From NCBI GenBank assembly GCA_937941715.1, contig CALDGX010000205.1, forward strand, positions 1 to 64,000: DNA of 64,000 nucleotides. Reading direction: 5' to 3'. A program made the position numbers and the translations under genes. This DNA comes from an uncultured Chloracidobacterium sp. (GTDB taxonomy: Bacteria > Acidobacteriota > Blastocatellia > Pyrinomonadales > Pyrinomonadaceae). The notes under the pieces are model-generated. The model searched no databases, was not told the origin of the DNA, and saw only the letters and a program-made list of their open reading frames with translations. Below, one piece after another: positions 8,628 through 16,443 of this stretch. Within the stretch, counting starts at the first letter, position 1, and each line of letters starts with the position of its first letter.

Positions 8628-9854
8628 GTGATAGATTTTGAATTGACTGAAGACCACGAAGCACTAAAGGCGACAGTCCGCGAGTTTTGCGCCGGCGAGG
8701 TAGCACCATATATCAAAGAATGGGATGAGACCGCAAAGTTCGACCGCTCAGTGTTCGACAAAATGGCTGAACTTGGATTGCTCGGTGTCTGCATACCCGA
8801 ACAGTATGGCGGTGCCGGTTTTGACTATATCTCGCTTGGCCTTGTCTGTGAGGAACTCGAGGCCTGCGACACATTTCTGCGTGTAGCAATGTCGGTGCAC
8901 GTCGGGCTTAACAGTCTGAGCGTTTACAGCTGGGGTACCGAAGAGCAAAAGCAGAAGTATCTCGTGCCGCAGGCAAAGGGCGAAAAGCTCGCCACCTTCG
9001 GCCTGACGGAGCCTAACGCCGGATCGGACGTCATCGGTATGCGCTCATACGCAAAACGCGACGGCGACGACTGGATCCTGAATGGCGAAAAGATGTGGAT
9101 CTCGCTGGCGGATGTTGCGGACCATTTTCTGTTCTTCTGCTGGACCGACCTCGAAAAGCAAAAAGTCCGCGACCACAGCGGCATCAGCTGCTTTATTGTT
9201 GAGCGGACGATGCCGGGATTTTCGAGCGGCACCATTCACGGCAAGCTCGGTATCAAGGCCGGGAACACCGGCTATTTTTCGCTGCAGGACGTCCGCGTGC
9301 CCGCCGCCAATATGCTCGGTAACGAGGGCGAGGGCTTTAAGATCGCGATGTTCTCGCTCGAGAACGGCCGTTATACGGTCGCGTCGGGTGCGACCGGCGT
9401 GATCCGCGCATCGCGTGACGCGTCGATCGCATACGCCAACACCCGCGAGGTACAGGGACAGACGATCGCCAATTTTCAACTCGTCAAACAGAAGATCGCC
9501 AATATGGAAGCTGACTACCAGATGGCACATATGCTGTGGCTGAAATGCGGATGGCTCAAGAATCAGGGGCTGCCGTCGGCAAAGGCCGCTAGCCTGGCCA
9601 AATGGCAGGCTACCGTTCGATCCGAGACGGCGGCTTCGATGGCGATCGAGATCCACGGGGCTAACGGCTACACCAATGATTATCCGGTCGAGCGTTACCT
9701 GCGAAACTGTAAGGCCGCGGTCATTTATGAGGGAACTCGCGACATCCATACGCTAATGCAGGCCGACTGGGTGCTTGGGCTCAAAAAGGAAAAGGCCGCC
9801 CGCGTTGTTCTGCCGCCGTACAAGCCGGCAGAATCGAGCAACGCCGCCGGCTAG
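8628..9854 (+). CDS. Acyl-CoA dehydrogenase
   Basis: 408 aa FAD enzyme that introduces the alpha-beta double bond into acyl-CoA, feeding electrons to ETF. Seen: N-terminal helical domain, the beta-domain FAD motifs FGLTEPNAGSDV and MWIS, C-terminal QTIANFQLVKQKIANM, HGANGYTNDYPVERYLRN and the catalytic base Glu368 in IYEGTRDIH. Start is GTG at 8628 with an upstream TGAGG at 8611-8615 as ribosome-binding site; the second codons read IDFELTEDHE as expected for the family. Monocistronic: it ends in a strong hairpin. Chain-length specificity cannot be told from sequence by eye; butyryl/short-chain type is likely. Confidence 0.93.
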   Translation: MIDFELTEDHEALKATVREFCAGEVAPYIKEWDETAKFDRSVFDKMAELGLLGVCIPEQYGGAGFDYISLGLVCEELEACDTFLRVAMSVHVGLNSLSVYSWGTEEQKQKYLVPQAKGEKLATFGLTEPNAGSDVIGMRSYAKRDGDDWILNGEKMWISLADVADHFLFFCWTDLEKQKVRDHSGISCFIVERTMPGFSSGTIHGKLGIKAGNTGYFSLQDVRVPAANMLGNEGEGFKIAMFSLENGRYTVASGATGVIRASRDASIAYANTREVQGQTIANFQLVKQKIANMEADYQMAHMLWLKCGWLKNQGLPSAKAASLAKWQATVRSETAASMAIEIHGANGYTNDYPVERYLRNCKAAVIYEGTRDIHTLMQADWVLGLKKEKAARVVLPPYKPAESSNAAG

Positions 9855-9881
9855 ATCGGACGAGCAATATTCGAAAGAAAA

Positions 9882-9913
9882 GGGCCGGAGAAACTGCAAA
9901 GTTTCTCCGGCCC
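9882..9913. terminator. Bidirectional intrinsic terminator
   Basis: Perfect 13-base-pair stem (9882-9894 with 9901-9913) and a 6-base loop, flanked by T-rich sequence on the plus side (acttttgttt) and A-rich sequence on the other, between the convergent acyl-CoA dehydrogenase and lipoprotein genes. Confidence 0.88.
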
Positions 9914-9939
9914 ACTTTTGTTTCGATCATACGATCAAA

Positions 9940-10551
9940 CTACATCTTCTTGACGCTATCAAGGAACTTCTTGATATCGGCTTGGTGCTTTTCGACGCTG
10001 GATTTTGCCGCATAAATATTTACAAGGACCGGCTTTTTCGGAGCGTTCATAACGGTCAGATTCCAGACGACATCTTCGCCTTCGTTCTTAGCGGTACCGC
10101 TCAGAGTCGAAGCTTCCATTCCGTTAACGTCTGACTTCGAGCCCTTGTTTTCGACCTTTACATCATCAAGGTAATCGTCGATCTCTTTTGCAGCTTCGGC
10201 AATGATCTTTTCGTAATCACCGTCTTTCGGAACTGAGAAACGGATGTCGACGCCTTCGTCTTCAGTCTTAACGACGGTGTCTTCGCCATCTTTGCTGAAT
10301 TTGAAGCCCTTGGGCACCGTCATCATCAGGCCGGCTTCGTCGATCTTGATAACGGTTCCGTCGGTTGCCGGAGCGGCTGCCGTGTTTGATGCCGTGTTGG
10401 CGGCGGTGTTGGAAGCCGTATTCGCGGCGGTGTTGGTGTTTGCCGGCTTGTTGGCGGCGGTATTGGTCGTATTGGCAGCAGGTGCTCCGCATGCCGTGAA
10501 GGCAGCTGCGGCAGCAGCAACGCCGAGTGTCAAAATGAACTTGTTCGTCAT
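9940..10551 (-). CDS. Asn/Thr/Ala-rich lipoprotein
   Basis: 203 aa. N-terminal lipoprotein signal with lipobox FTAC (MTNKFILTLGVAAAAAAFTAC), followed by a low-complexity linker of about 40 residues built from Asn, Thr and Ala (repeated NTAANTAS units), then a compact alpha/beta domain starting TVIKIDEAGLMMTVPKGFKF and ending with Lys-rich helices. The globular part resembles small PsbP/Mog1-like stress-response lipoprotein domains, but I cannot assign a family. Start ATG 10551 is chosen over an in-frame TTG at 10572 because GAGAGG lies 12-13 bases upstream. Probably anchored to the outer membrane with the linker as a spacer. Confidence 0.8.
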   Translation of the reverse strand: MTNKFILTLGVAAAAAAFTACGAPAANTTNTAANKPANTNTAANTASNTAANTASNTAAAPATDGTVIKIDEAGLMMTVPKGFKFSKDGEDTVVKTEDEGVDIRFSVPKDGDYEKIIAEAAKEIDDYLDDVKVENKGSKSDVNGMEASTLSGTAKNEGEDVVWNLTVMNAPKKPVLVNIYAAKSSVEKHQADIKKFLDSVKKM

Positions 10552-10634
10552 ATTAAATCGCTTTCCTCTCAAAGGTTTTTTCTAAAAATGGCCACCCATA
10601 GTTCTAGTAAGGCTGACCAATCTCAAAATCCTAC

Positions 10635-10652
10635 CATTTTGCTAACAAAATG
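10635..10652. repeat. Short perfect inverted repeat
   Basis: CATTTTG / CAAAATG arms of 7 bases around ctaa, 84 bases upstream of the lipoprotein start at 10551 and beyond the terminator of the gene before it. It could be an operator or part of the leader; function not known. Confidence 0.4.
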
Positions 10653-10670
10653 CAAGCCGAATAAATGACA

Positions 10671-10696
10671 AAGCCCGCCGGTGAAGCGGCGGGCTT
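10671..10696 (-). terminator. Hairpin terminator after lipoprotein gene
   Basis: Ten-base-pair perfect GC-rich stem (aagcccgccg with cggcgggctt) with a 6-base loop, 29 bases past the stop of the lipoprotein gene at 10725. The T-tract on the minus side is weak (tgtcattta). Confidence 0.7.
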
Positions 10697-10724
10697 AACA
10701 AACTGAGTGAATTCGGCGAACGAG

Positions 10725-11291
10725 CTATTTTCCTGCCGGCGAACTTTGTTTTACGCTATCAATTTCAGGGCTGCCGCCCGTGAACTTCCACGAACCGTTT
10801 TCCTTGATGAATGAAAACGCGGTCCACTTGATATAGGCGCCGCCCTTCAATTCGGCGACCGCCTTGTCGCCCTCGATCCGCTCGTTGCGAACCTCGACCG
10901 GCTTTTCCGGGATGGTGTCATACTGAGCTAGGTAAGCAGCCATTCCCGTCTTCTTTTCAGCCTTCATATCGTCCTGGACGGATTTGATAAATGCGGCGGA
11001 CAGGACAGCCTGCAGTGCCGCGTCGTCCTTTCTCTTCAACGCGTCGTAATAGGCATGGACGACCGGTGTGATCGTCGGGGCCGCATTCTCTGTCGCCGCC
11101 TCGGGTTTTGTCGTGGTCGCGACAGCGCTGTCGACATTAGCGGGTGATGTGGTCGAGTTTGTTGGGCTGGCCGTGTTGGCGGTGTTGGCTTTCGCCGCGT
11201 TTCCGGTGTTATTTGCAGGCGAACTGCCGCATCCGGAAGCGAGTATCGAAAGTCCGATGATCGAGCAAAAAAGTATATTGAAATATCGCAT
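10725..11291 (-). CDS. Lipoprotein with low-complexity linker and NTF2-like domain
   Basis: 188 aa. Lipobox LASGC near residues 17-21, then a linker of about 50 residues rich in Asn, Thr, Ala, Ser and Pro, then a domain beginning PVVHAYYDALKRKDDAALQAV and ending NGSWKFTGGSPEID. Helix-rich start plus a WKF-type strand near the end is the pattern of small NTF2/DUF4878-like lipoprotein domains, which often bind ligands or act in the envelope. Its neighbour at 9940-10551 has the same lipobox-plus-linker design but a different domain; the two are separated by a terminator, so they are probably independent units. Confidence 0.75.
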   Translation of the reverse strand: MRYFNILFCSIIGLSILASGCGSSPANNTGNAAKANTANTASPTNSTTSPANVDSAVATTTKPEAATENAAPTITPVVHAYYDALKRKDDAALQAVLSAAFIKSVQDDMKAEKKTGMAAYLAQYDTIPEKPVEVRNERIEGDKAVAELKGGAYIKWTAFSFIKENGSWKFTGGSPEIDSVKQSSPAGK

Positions 11292-11349
11292 AATAATTAG
11301 TTCCTATTCCTCTAGGATCAAAACCAAGAGTATAATAAATTAAATAAAA

Positions 11350-11910
11350 ATGAACAAAACTGCCCATCTTGAGCTGCACAGGATCTTCCTTATCGACGCT
11401 CTGCCCGAGCCATTGACCCGTGCGAGCAGCCATCTGCAGATCTACGACAATTATATTGAAGGGACCCGCCTTCGGACCCGATCGATCCGCGACCCCTATT
11501 CAAAAGCATGGACGTATATCCTTCAGCAGCGCATCCGCACGGATGACGATGCCCCGGGAGTACATCGGCTTGCCGAAATGCATCTTAATTCAGCGGAGAT
11601 CGAGTTGTTTTCGCCGCATCATGGCCGTGAAATACGCAAGAATCGTTATTTTCACGAATTTGACCGCCATCTATTTGCGTTTGATGTGTACCTCGGCAGG
11701 CTTTGGGGGCTAAATACGGTAAGGGTCGATTTTTCCACGCCCGACGAGATGCGGCAGTTCGAGCCGCCGCCGTTTGTGGTATTTGAGGTCACCGGGAACG
11801 AGTTTTTTGAGGGGGCGGACCTGGTCGCGAGGACATTCGCCGATATCCAGAACGAGGTCGCACAGTTGGGGACAACACTCGCTAGCGTCAGCGAGAGTCC
11901 CGATGAGTAG
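11350..11910 (+). CDS. CYTH-like (triphosphate tunnel) protein with degenerate ExExK motif
   Basis: 186 aa. The order of motifs follows the CYTH fold: an N-terminal strand ELHRIFLI in place of EIERKFL, then RLRTRS, AWTYILQQ, RKNRYF, FDVYLGRLWGL, VRVDF and a final FEVTGNEFFEGADLV, which matches the family's 'EVT...Y.N..LA' ending. The signature residues ExExK are changed to Glu8-x-His10-x-Ile12, so two of three metal/phosphate-contacting positions are lost; some downstream Arg residues remain. CYTH proteins hydrolyse triphosphates or act as adenylate cyclases; this one may have lost or altered activity. No clear ribosome-binding site. It ends at a strong bidirectional hairpin. Confidence 0.72.
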   Translation: MNKTAHLELHRIFLIDALPEPLTRASSHLQIYDNYIEGTRLRTRSIRDPYSKAWTYILQQRIRTDDDAPGVHRLAEMHLNSAEIELFSPHHGREIRKNRYFHEFDRHLFAFDVYLGRLWGLNTVRVDFSTPDEMRQFEPPPFVVFEVTGNEFFEGADLVARTFADIQNEVAQLGTTLASVSESPDE

Positions 11911-11928
11911 AAGCTGTCTGCTTCAAAC

Positions 11929-11965
11929 AAAATGGCCGCTCACGACAGGTCGGAGCGGCCATTTT
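11929..11965. terminator. Bidirectional intrinsic terminator
   Basis: Perfect 12-base-pair stem aaaatggccgct / agcggccatttt with a 13-base loop, A-run at one side and T-run at the other, placed between the convergent CYTH and lytic-transglycosylase-like genes; works for both strands. Confidence 0.88.
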
Positions 11966-11988
11966 CTCAAACTGGATGAAACTGGGAT

Positions 11989-13251
11989 CTATTGTTTGCG
12001 GGCATTCATCGGCACAGCACGTTCGAGCGACTCGTAGATCTGCAAATAGATCTTGGTCTCCCGCGGGATCAACGATGTCCAATTCTCGCCGCCGCGATTT
12101 ATATAACCAGGGATCTTGGCCGGATTTGAATTGTAGCCGGCAGCCATCAGTTGCTCGGGCGTCGCGATGCCCGTTTGCAAGGCGTTGGCCACGGCCGGAC
12201 TTGCCGTGAGGTCATTCCACGTCATTTGCATATAAAGCAGCATTGCCTTAGACGCGTTGACATGGTCTCGCATTCCTTCGACAAAATCCGGCATCAAATA
12301 AACACCCGGGAAGCGGGCCCTGACCATCCGATATGTCGACGGTATCATCTGGACCATTCCCCCAGCCCCGGCCGAACTTACGGAATAACGGTACGTCTGC
12401 CCTTCGTTCAGGGCATAGAGCGTAAAAATATCGTTATAAATATTCGGATGATACTCGGTCCTGAATCTCAAATGATCAACGTGTTCGACGGTCGCGAGCC
12501 GCTCGGCAATGTCGGCGACCTTTGGCTGGATGTTGATACCGCGTTCGCGGAGACGTTCGCGGGCGATGTCGATCGTATTTCGAACGTAGAACTGACCGGC
12601 ATTCACAACCTCAGGAGTGATCAGGCCGGCGTGTGTTGATACGTAATATGCCATCTCCTGAAACACGCCGTTGTTTTCACGAGGATACTGGACTATCAAC
12701 GGTAATTGCTGCTGCCCGCTCGGGTCGGCGATCGTGACCGGCGTATTCACTCCGTTTGCCCGTACCGTAGCAACGGTAAACTGCTTGCCGGAAGCCGCCA
12801 CGACCGCGGTCGGGGCTGACGGCGTCAAAAACTGTTCCTTTGACAAAACCAGGTTATCGATCTGACGTGTCCGCCAATCATAGAAAGCGATCCGAATTTG
12901 AGTATTTGGAAATATCTGAGATACAGATTCGGCGGATGCCGTCGTGAGCGGACGTACCTGCATCATCCGGCGGGCCTCGGCGATTTTTGCCTTGATCTGC
13001 GAAAAGCTCAATCCCGACCGGTTCAAATTACTGACCGGCTGGACCTGGACCGCCGGCGGCGTGACCGGGGCGACCGCCGGAACCTGCACGGGCTTTGGCG
13101 TCGGCGATGGCGCTGGTTTTATCGGCGGCAGCGTACTCGTCACGATTACCCGCGAAGGCGTCGGCGAAGCTTGTGCAAAACCGTTCGTGTCGACAAGACC
13201 TATCATCAAAGCGGCAGACAAGATCAGGGTCGAGGTAAAGCTAAATTTCAT
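11989..13251 (-). CDS. Secreted lytic-transglycosylase-like (SLT fold) protein
   Basis: 420 aa. Signal peptide (residues 1-26, ending GFAQA), a Pro-rich linker (about 40-75), an uncharacterised middle region, then an SLT-type domain: Glu283 in ALNEGQTYRYSV, followed by SSAGAGGMVQMIPSTYRMV, which matches the family layout E-x8-S-x-x-GA-x-G-x-x-Q-x-x-P-x-T. A later segment VANALQTG...AAGYNSNP matches the YN/AYN substrate-groove motif. Such enzymes cleave peptidoglycan glycan strands to 1,6-anhydroMurNAc. The Pro-rich region may span the periplasm or cell wall. Upstream, no operon partner on this strand. Confidence 0.78.
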   Translation of the reverse strand: MKFSFTSTLILSAALMIGLVDTNGFAQASPTPSRVIVTSTLPPIKPAPSPTPKPVQVPAVAPVTPPAVQVQPVSNLNRSGLSFSQIKAKIAEARRMMQVRPLTTASAESVSQIFPNTQIRIAFYDWRTRQIDNLVLSKEQFLTPSAPTAVVAASGKQFTVATVRANGVNTPVTIADPSGQQQLPLIVQYPRENNGVFQEMAYYVSTHAGLITPEVVNAGQFYVRNTIDIARERLRERGINIQPKVADIAERLATVEHVDHLRFRTEYHPNIYNDIFTLYALNEGQTYRYSVSSAGAGGMVQMIPSTYRMVRARFPGVYLMPDFVEGMRDHVNASKAMLLYMQMTWNDLTASPAVANALQTGIATPEQLMAAGYNSNPAKIPGYINRGGENWTSLIPRETKIYLQIYESLERAVPMNARKQ

Positions 13252-13340
13252 AGATATCCGGATCGGAAGAGCTGCTTAAGTGTACTCAGGAATTTGCGCC
13301 GGCAAGTTACAGGGATAAGATTCGCCTATTCAGGGTGCGG

Positions 13341-13369
13341 TTGTCAACAGTTTTCGAAAAATTTATGTT
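13341..13369 (+). promoter_or_regulatory. Candidate sigma-70 promoter for glmM
   Basis: TTGTCA at 13341-13346, a 17-base spacer and TATGTT at 13364-13369, followed by an A/T-rich leader to the glmM start at 13463. Five of six and four of six consensus bases. Confidence 0.45.
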
Positions 13370-13462
13370 ATACACAAATAATAATTATGGATGGAATTCG
13401 TTTGTGTTGGACCAATACTTAATGTATAAAGGTCTTTTCTCCTTTATTTACTTCATTTATAT

Positions 13463-14815
13463 ATGAAAGAGCTCTTTGGGACAGATGGCATTCGCGGGCG
13501 GGCTGACGAATTTCCTCTCGACGCCGGCACCGTCGCAATTATTGGCCGTTCTCTTGCCCGACAGTTTGGAGAACGCCTGGAGCGGCATCCAAAATTCGTA
13601 ATCGGCCGCGATACACGCGAGTCCGGTGAGAGTATCGAGCGTGCTTTTTATGGCGGCGCGTTCGCGGGTGGAGCCCACTGTGTATCTGCCGGCGTGATCA
13701 CAACGCCAGGTGTCGCGTTTCTGGCCCTAGTCGAAGGTTTTGATGCCGGTATCGTTATCAGCGCATCTCATAACCCGTTTTATGACAACGGCATTAAGGT
13801 CTTCCTCCCGTCGGGGAAGAAGATCGAAGAAGCGATCGAACGGCAGACAGAACGAGATATTTACGGTTCTGCGGATGATCAGATGCCGCTTGGATCCGAG
13901 GCCGAAATTGAATATGCCGCCGATCTTATCGATCATTACATCGCACATTTGACCGGTTCTGTCGCCGGTCTCTCGGCGGCGGGAATCAAGATCGTGCTCG
14001 ACTGTGCCAATGGTGCGGCGTCGTCGATCGCTCCGAGAGTTTTCGGCTCCTTGGGAGCCGACGTGATCGCGATCCACGATCGTCCCGACGGCCGCAATAT
14101 TAACCGAGATTGCGGTTCGCTCCATCTTGAACACCTTCAGGCTGCGGTCTTGGACTTCGGAGCGAATCTCGGGGTCGCATTTGACGGTGATGCTGACCGG
14201 GCACTTTTCGTTGATGAAAATGGCGAGATCGTGGATGGTGACGCGACACTTTGGGCAATGGCTCAATATCTGAAAGGGCACGGCCGGCTCGATAATGGCA
14301 AGGTTGTCGCGACCGTAATGAGCAATATCGGGCTCGAGCTAGCGATGCGTTCGATCGGAGTTGAGCTTTTGCGGGCACCGGTCGGAGACAAATACGTGCT
14401 TCAACAATTGCTTGAGACCGGATCTGAGGTCGGCGGCGAACAGTCAGGCCACGTGATCTTTCCTCGGCACAGTCTTGTCGGTGACGGCATTATGACAGCA
14501 CTTTTTATGCTGCGGGCGATGATCGAAAAGGGCGTCAGTTTGTCGCACTTGGCGGATGGCTTCGTTCGTTATCCGCAGGTCCTGGTAAATATTAAGGTTA
14601 GCGAAAAGCCGCCGTTCGAATCGATCCCGGCGATCGCCGCTGCGGCAAATGCGGTCGAGTCGGAACTCGAAGGCGAAGGACGACTGTTGCTTCGGTATTC
14701 AGGGACCGAGAACCTTGCCCGTGTGATGATCGAGGGCAGGGAACAGGCAAGGATCGAGGAGCAGGCTGAGCGGATCGCTACGGTCATACGTGAATCGATC
14801 GGTGTTAGCGAATAG
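13463..14815 (+). CDS. glmM: GlmM, phosphoglucosamine mutase
   Basis: Converts glucosamine-6-phosphate to glucosamine-1-phosphate for UDP-GlcNAc and cell-wall synthesis. 450 aa, family-typical. Seen: start MKELFGTDGIRGRADEFPLD, active-site phosphoserine Ser102 in VISASHNPFYDNGIK, Mg-binding DGDADRA at residues 241-246, sugar-binding GEQSGHVIF, and the C-terminal phosphate loop LLRYSGTENLARVMIEG. The TSxSHNP/GEQSGH signature separates GlmM from ManB/PGM. First gene of a plus-strand unit with aroB, 14 bases downstream. Confidence 0.96.
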   Translation: MKELFGTDGIRGRADEFPLDAGTVAIIGRSLARQFGERLERHPKFVIGRDTRESGESIERAFYGGAFAGGAHCVSAGVITTPGVAFLALVEGFDAGIVISASHNPFYDNGIKVFLPSGKKIEEAIERQTERDIYGSADDQMPLGSEAEIEYAADLIDHYIAHLTGSVAGLSAAGIKIVLDCANGAASSIAPRVFGSLGADVIAIHDRPDGRNINRDCGSLHLEHLQAAVLDFGANLGVAFDGDADRALFVDENGEIVDGDATLWAMAQYLKGHGRLDNGKVVATVMSNIGLELAMRSIGVELLRAPVGDKYVLQQLLETGSEVGGEQSGHVIFPRHSLVGDGIMTALFMLRAMIEKGVSLSHLADGFVRYPQVLVNIKVSEKPPFESIPAIAAAANAVESELEGEGRLLLRYSGTENLARVMIEGREQARIEEQAERIATVIRESIGVSE

Positions 14816-14829
14816 GCGTTTCTATTGAC

Positions 14830-15990
14830 ATGAGCGAGATCAGGATAGGTATCCGAACCAGCGAGGAAGAGCACCGTTACGACGTTCGTGTCGGCAGCGG
14901 AACTCTCCATCGGTGCGGAAAATGGGCCCGAAAATGTCTCGGCGGCTCGGCCGGGCGGATAGTGATCGTCTCAAATGACAAGGTTTTTGGCCTATACGGT
15001 GCCACGGTCGAGACTAACCTGGCCGAGGCCGGTTTTACCGTTTCTGTATGGAAGATGCGGGACGGCGAGCGTTATAAAAACCTGAGGTCGCTCGATGCGG
15101 CACTTACCGCATTTGCCGAGGCCGGCCTGACGCGGACGGACGCGGTTGTCGCTTTAGGCGGCGGTGTCGTCGGGGATCTTGCCGGATTTGCGGCGTCTGT
15201 CCATCTCCGCGGAATCCCGTTTCTTCAGATCCCGACCACGCTGCTCGCAATGATCGATTCGTCGGTCGGCGGAAAGACCGGCATCAATTCGGATCATGGA
15301 AAGAACATGATCGGAGCGTTTTATCAGCCGAAGGGAGTACTGATCGACACCGACAGTCTTGCGACACTCGACAGACGTGAGATGGCGGCCGGGTTTTGCG
15401 AGGCGATAAAACAAGGGGCGATCGGCGGCAATATCCTGTTTGACGAAGTAACGAATGTGCTCGACGATTTTCCGTCGGAGCGAATGGACGACCATTTCCG
15501 CAGCCCGTTGTACCGCTCGCGGCTGGTCCAAATGATCGCTTCTCAAGTGGCATTCAAGGCCAATGTTGTGAGCGGCGATCAACGCGAGTCTGTCACCCGA
15601 CGTGACCGCCATTCGCGAAAGATCCTGAATTTTGGCCATACGCTTGCCCACGCGCTCGAAAAGGTCACCGGCTACAAATATTTCCGCCACGGCGAGGCGG
15701 TTGGCTACGGCATCATCTACGCGGCCGAACTTTCAAAAGAACTTGCGCTTATTGACGAAAAAGTTGTAAAATTGTTGAACGATGTTGTGCATCGCTCGGG
15801 CTCATTGCCCAAACTAAACAACATCGATCCCAAGTTGGTCATTGAGGCATTTCGTTTTGACAAGAAACAGGTCGCCGGTTCGCTGCAAATGGTGCTATTG
15901 AAAGGTATTGGAAAGCCGGTGATCGTTAACGGAAGTGACATTCCGCGTTCTGCTCATTTATCTGCGCTCAAACGCCTCTTTGCCCGATAG
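14830..15990 (+). CDS. aroB: AroB, 3-dehydroquinate synthase
   Basis: Second step of the shikimate pathway, DAHP to 3-dehydroquinate, NAD- and metal-dependent. 386 aa. Seen: DGERYKNL, NAD-binding ALGGGVVGDLAGFAAS, IPTTLLAMIDSSVGGKTGIN, GFCEAIKQGAI and metal ligands in NFGHTLAHALE and FRHGEAVGYGI. The segment IDTDSLATL after QPKGVL is typical. It is somewhat longer than the E. coli enzyme at the N-terminus. It follows glmM by 14 bases and precedes a small membrane-protein gene by 43 bases, probably one operon. Confidence 0.96.
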   Translation: MSEIRIGIRTSEEEHRYDVRVGSGTLHRCGKWARKCLGGSAGRIVIVSNDKVFGLYGATVETNLAEAGFTVSVWKMRDGERYKNLRSLDAALTAFAEAGLTRTDAVVALGGGVVGDLAGFAASVHLRGIPFLQIPTTLLAMIDSSVGGKTGINSDHGKNMIGAFYQPKGVLIDTDSLATLDRREMAAGFCEAIKQGAIGGNILFDEVTNVLDDFPSERMDDHFRSPLYRSRLVQMIASQVAFKANVVSGDQRESVTRRDRHSRKILNFGHTLAHALEKVTGYKYFRHGEAVGYGIIYAAELSKELALIDEKVVKLLNDVVHRSGSLPKLNNIDPKLVIEAFRFDKKQVAGSLQMVLLKGIGKPVIVNGSDIPRSAHLSALKRLFAR

Positions 15991-16033
15991 ATTCCAGCCG
16001 GACTTTCCCGGCTTTACGAGGAGTAACAATACA

Positions 16034-16441
16034 ATGAAAAACGCTTTGCAAGACCGCTCGTCTGAGCGCGGAAGCGCGGGCGTCAAGTTCGCGATCTTTC
16101 TTGCCTTTCTTGGTTTGTTCGGACATGCGGCGTATAACTACGTCCCGGTCGCCTACGAAGCCGAGAGTCTGAAGACCGAGATGCACACTGCCGTGATGCA
16201 GGGGCTGGCTATTTCGGGCAAGTTAAGCCCGGTCGATAACGTCAAGGGCCGAATTGAAAAGGCGATGGTTTCGAACGCGGTGCCGGCCGACGCGATATTA
16301 AACGTCACTCAGACCGGAAACATAATTCAGGCTCGCCTGTATTATGTCCGGCAGGTGCCGATCCTGCCATTTGGGATGTACACGTATAAATACGTGTTTG
16401 ACCACACGGCGACCCCGACGGGATTTTTGCTTAAACAATAG
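16034..16441 (+). CDS. Small single-pass membrane protein, DUF4845-like
   Basis: 135 aa. N-terminal SSERGSAGVKF then a membrane segment (about 18-37, FAIFLAFLGLFGHAAYNYV), followed by an extracytoplasmic alpha/beta domain containing VPADAILNVTQTGNIIQ and VPILPFGMYTYKYVF. The plan (short basic N-terminus, one TM, small soluble domain) resembles the DUF4845/pilin-like small proteins common in Acidobacteria and Proteobacteria, without a prepilin motif. Start at 16034 is fixed by GAGGAG at 16018-16023; the longer in-frame ORF from 15935 overlaps aroB. It stops 2 bases before the stop of the convergent radical SAM gene. Confidence 0.7.
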   Translation: MKNALQDRSSERGSAGVKFAIFLAFLGLFGHAAYNYVPVAYEAESLKTEMHTAVMQGLAISGKLSPVDNVKGRIEKAMVSNAVPADAILNVTQTGNIIQARLYYVRQVPILPFGMYTYKYVFDHTATPTGFLLKQ

Positions 16442-16443
16442 GT

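Noticed and set aside
11989..13251. Tail lysozyme or phage endolysin
   Set aside because: The SLT-like motif is chromosomal-type, with signal peptide and Pro-rich linker; no phage genes nearby.
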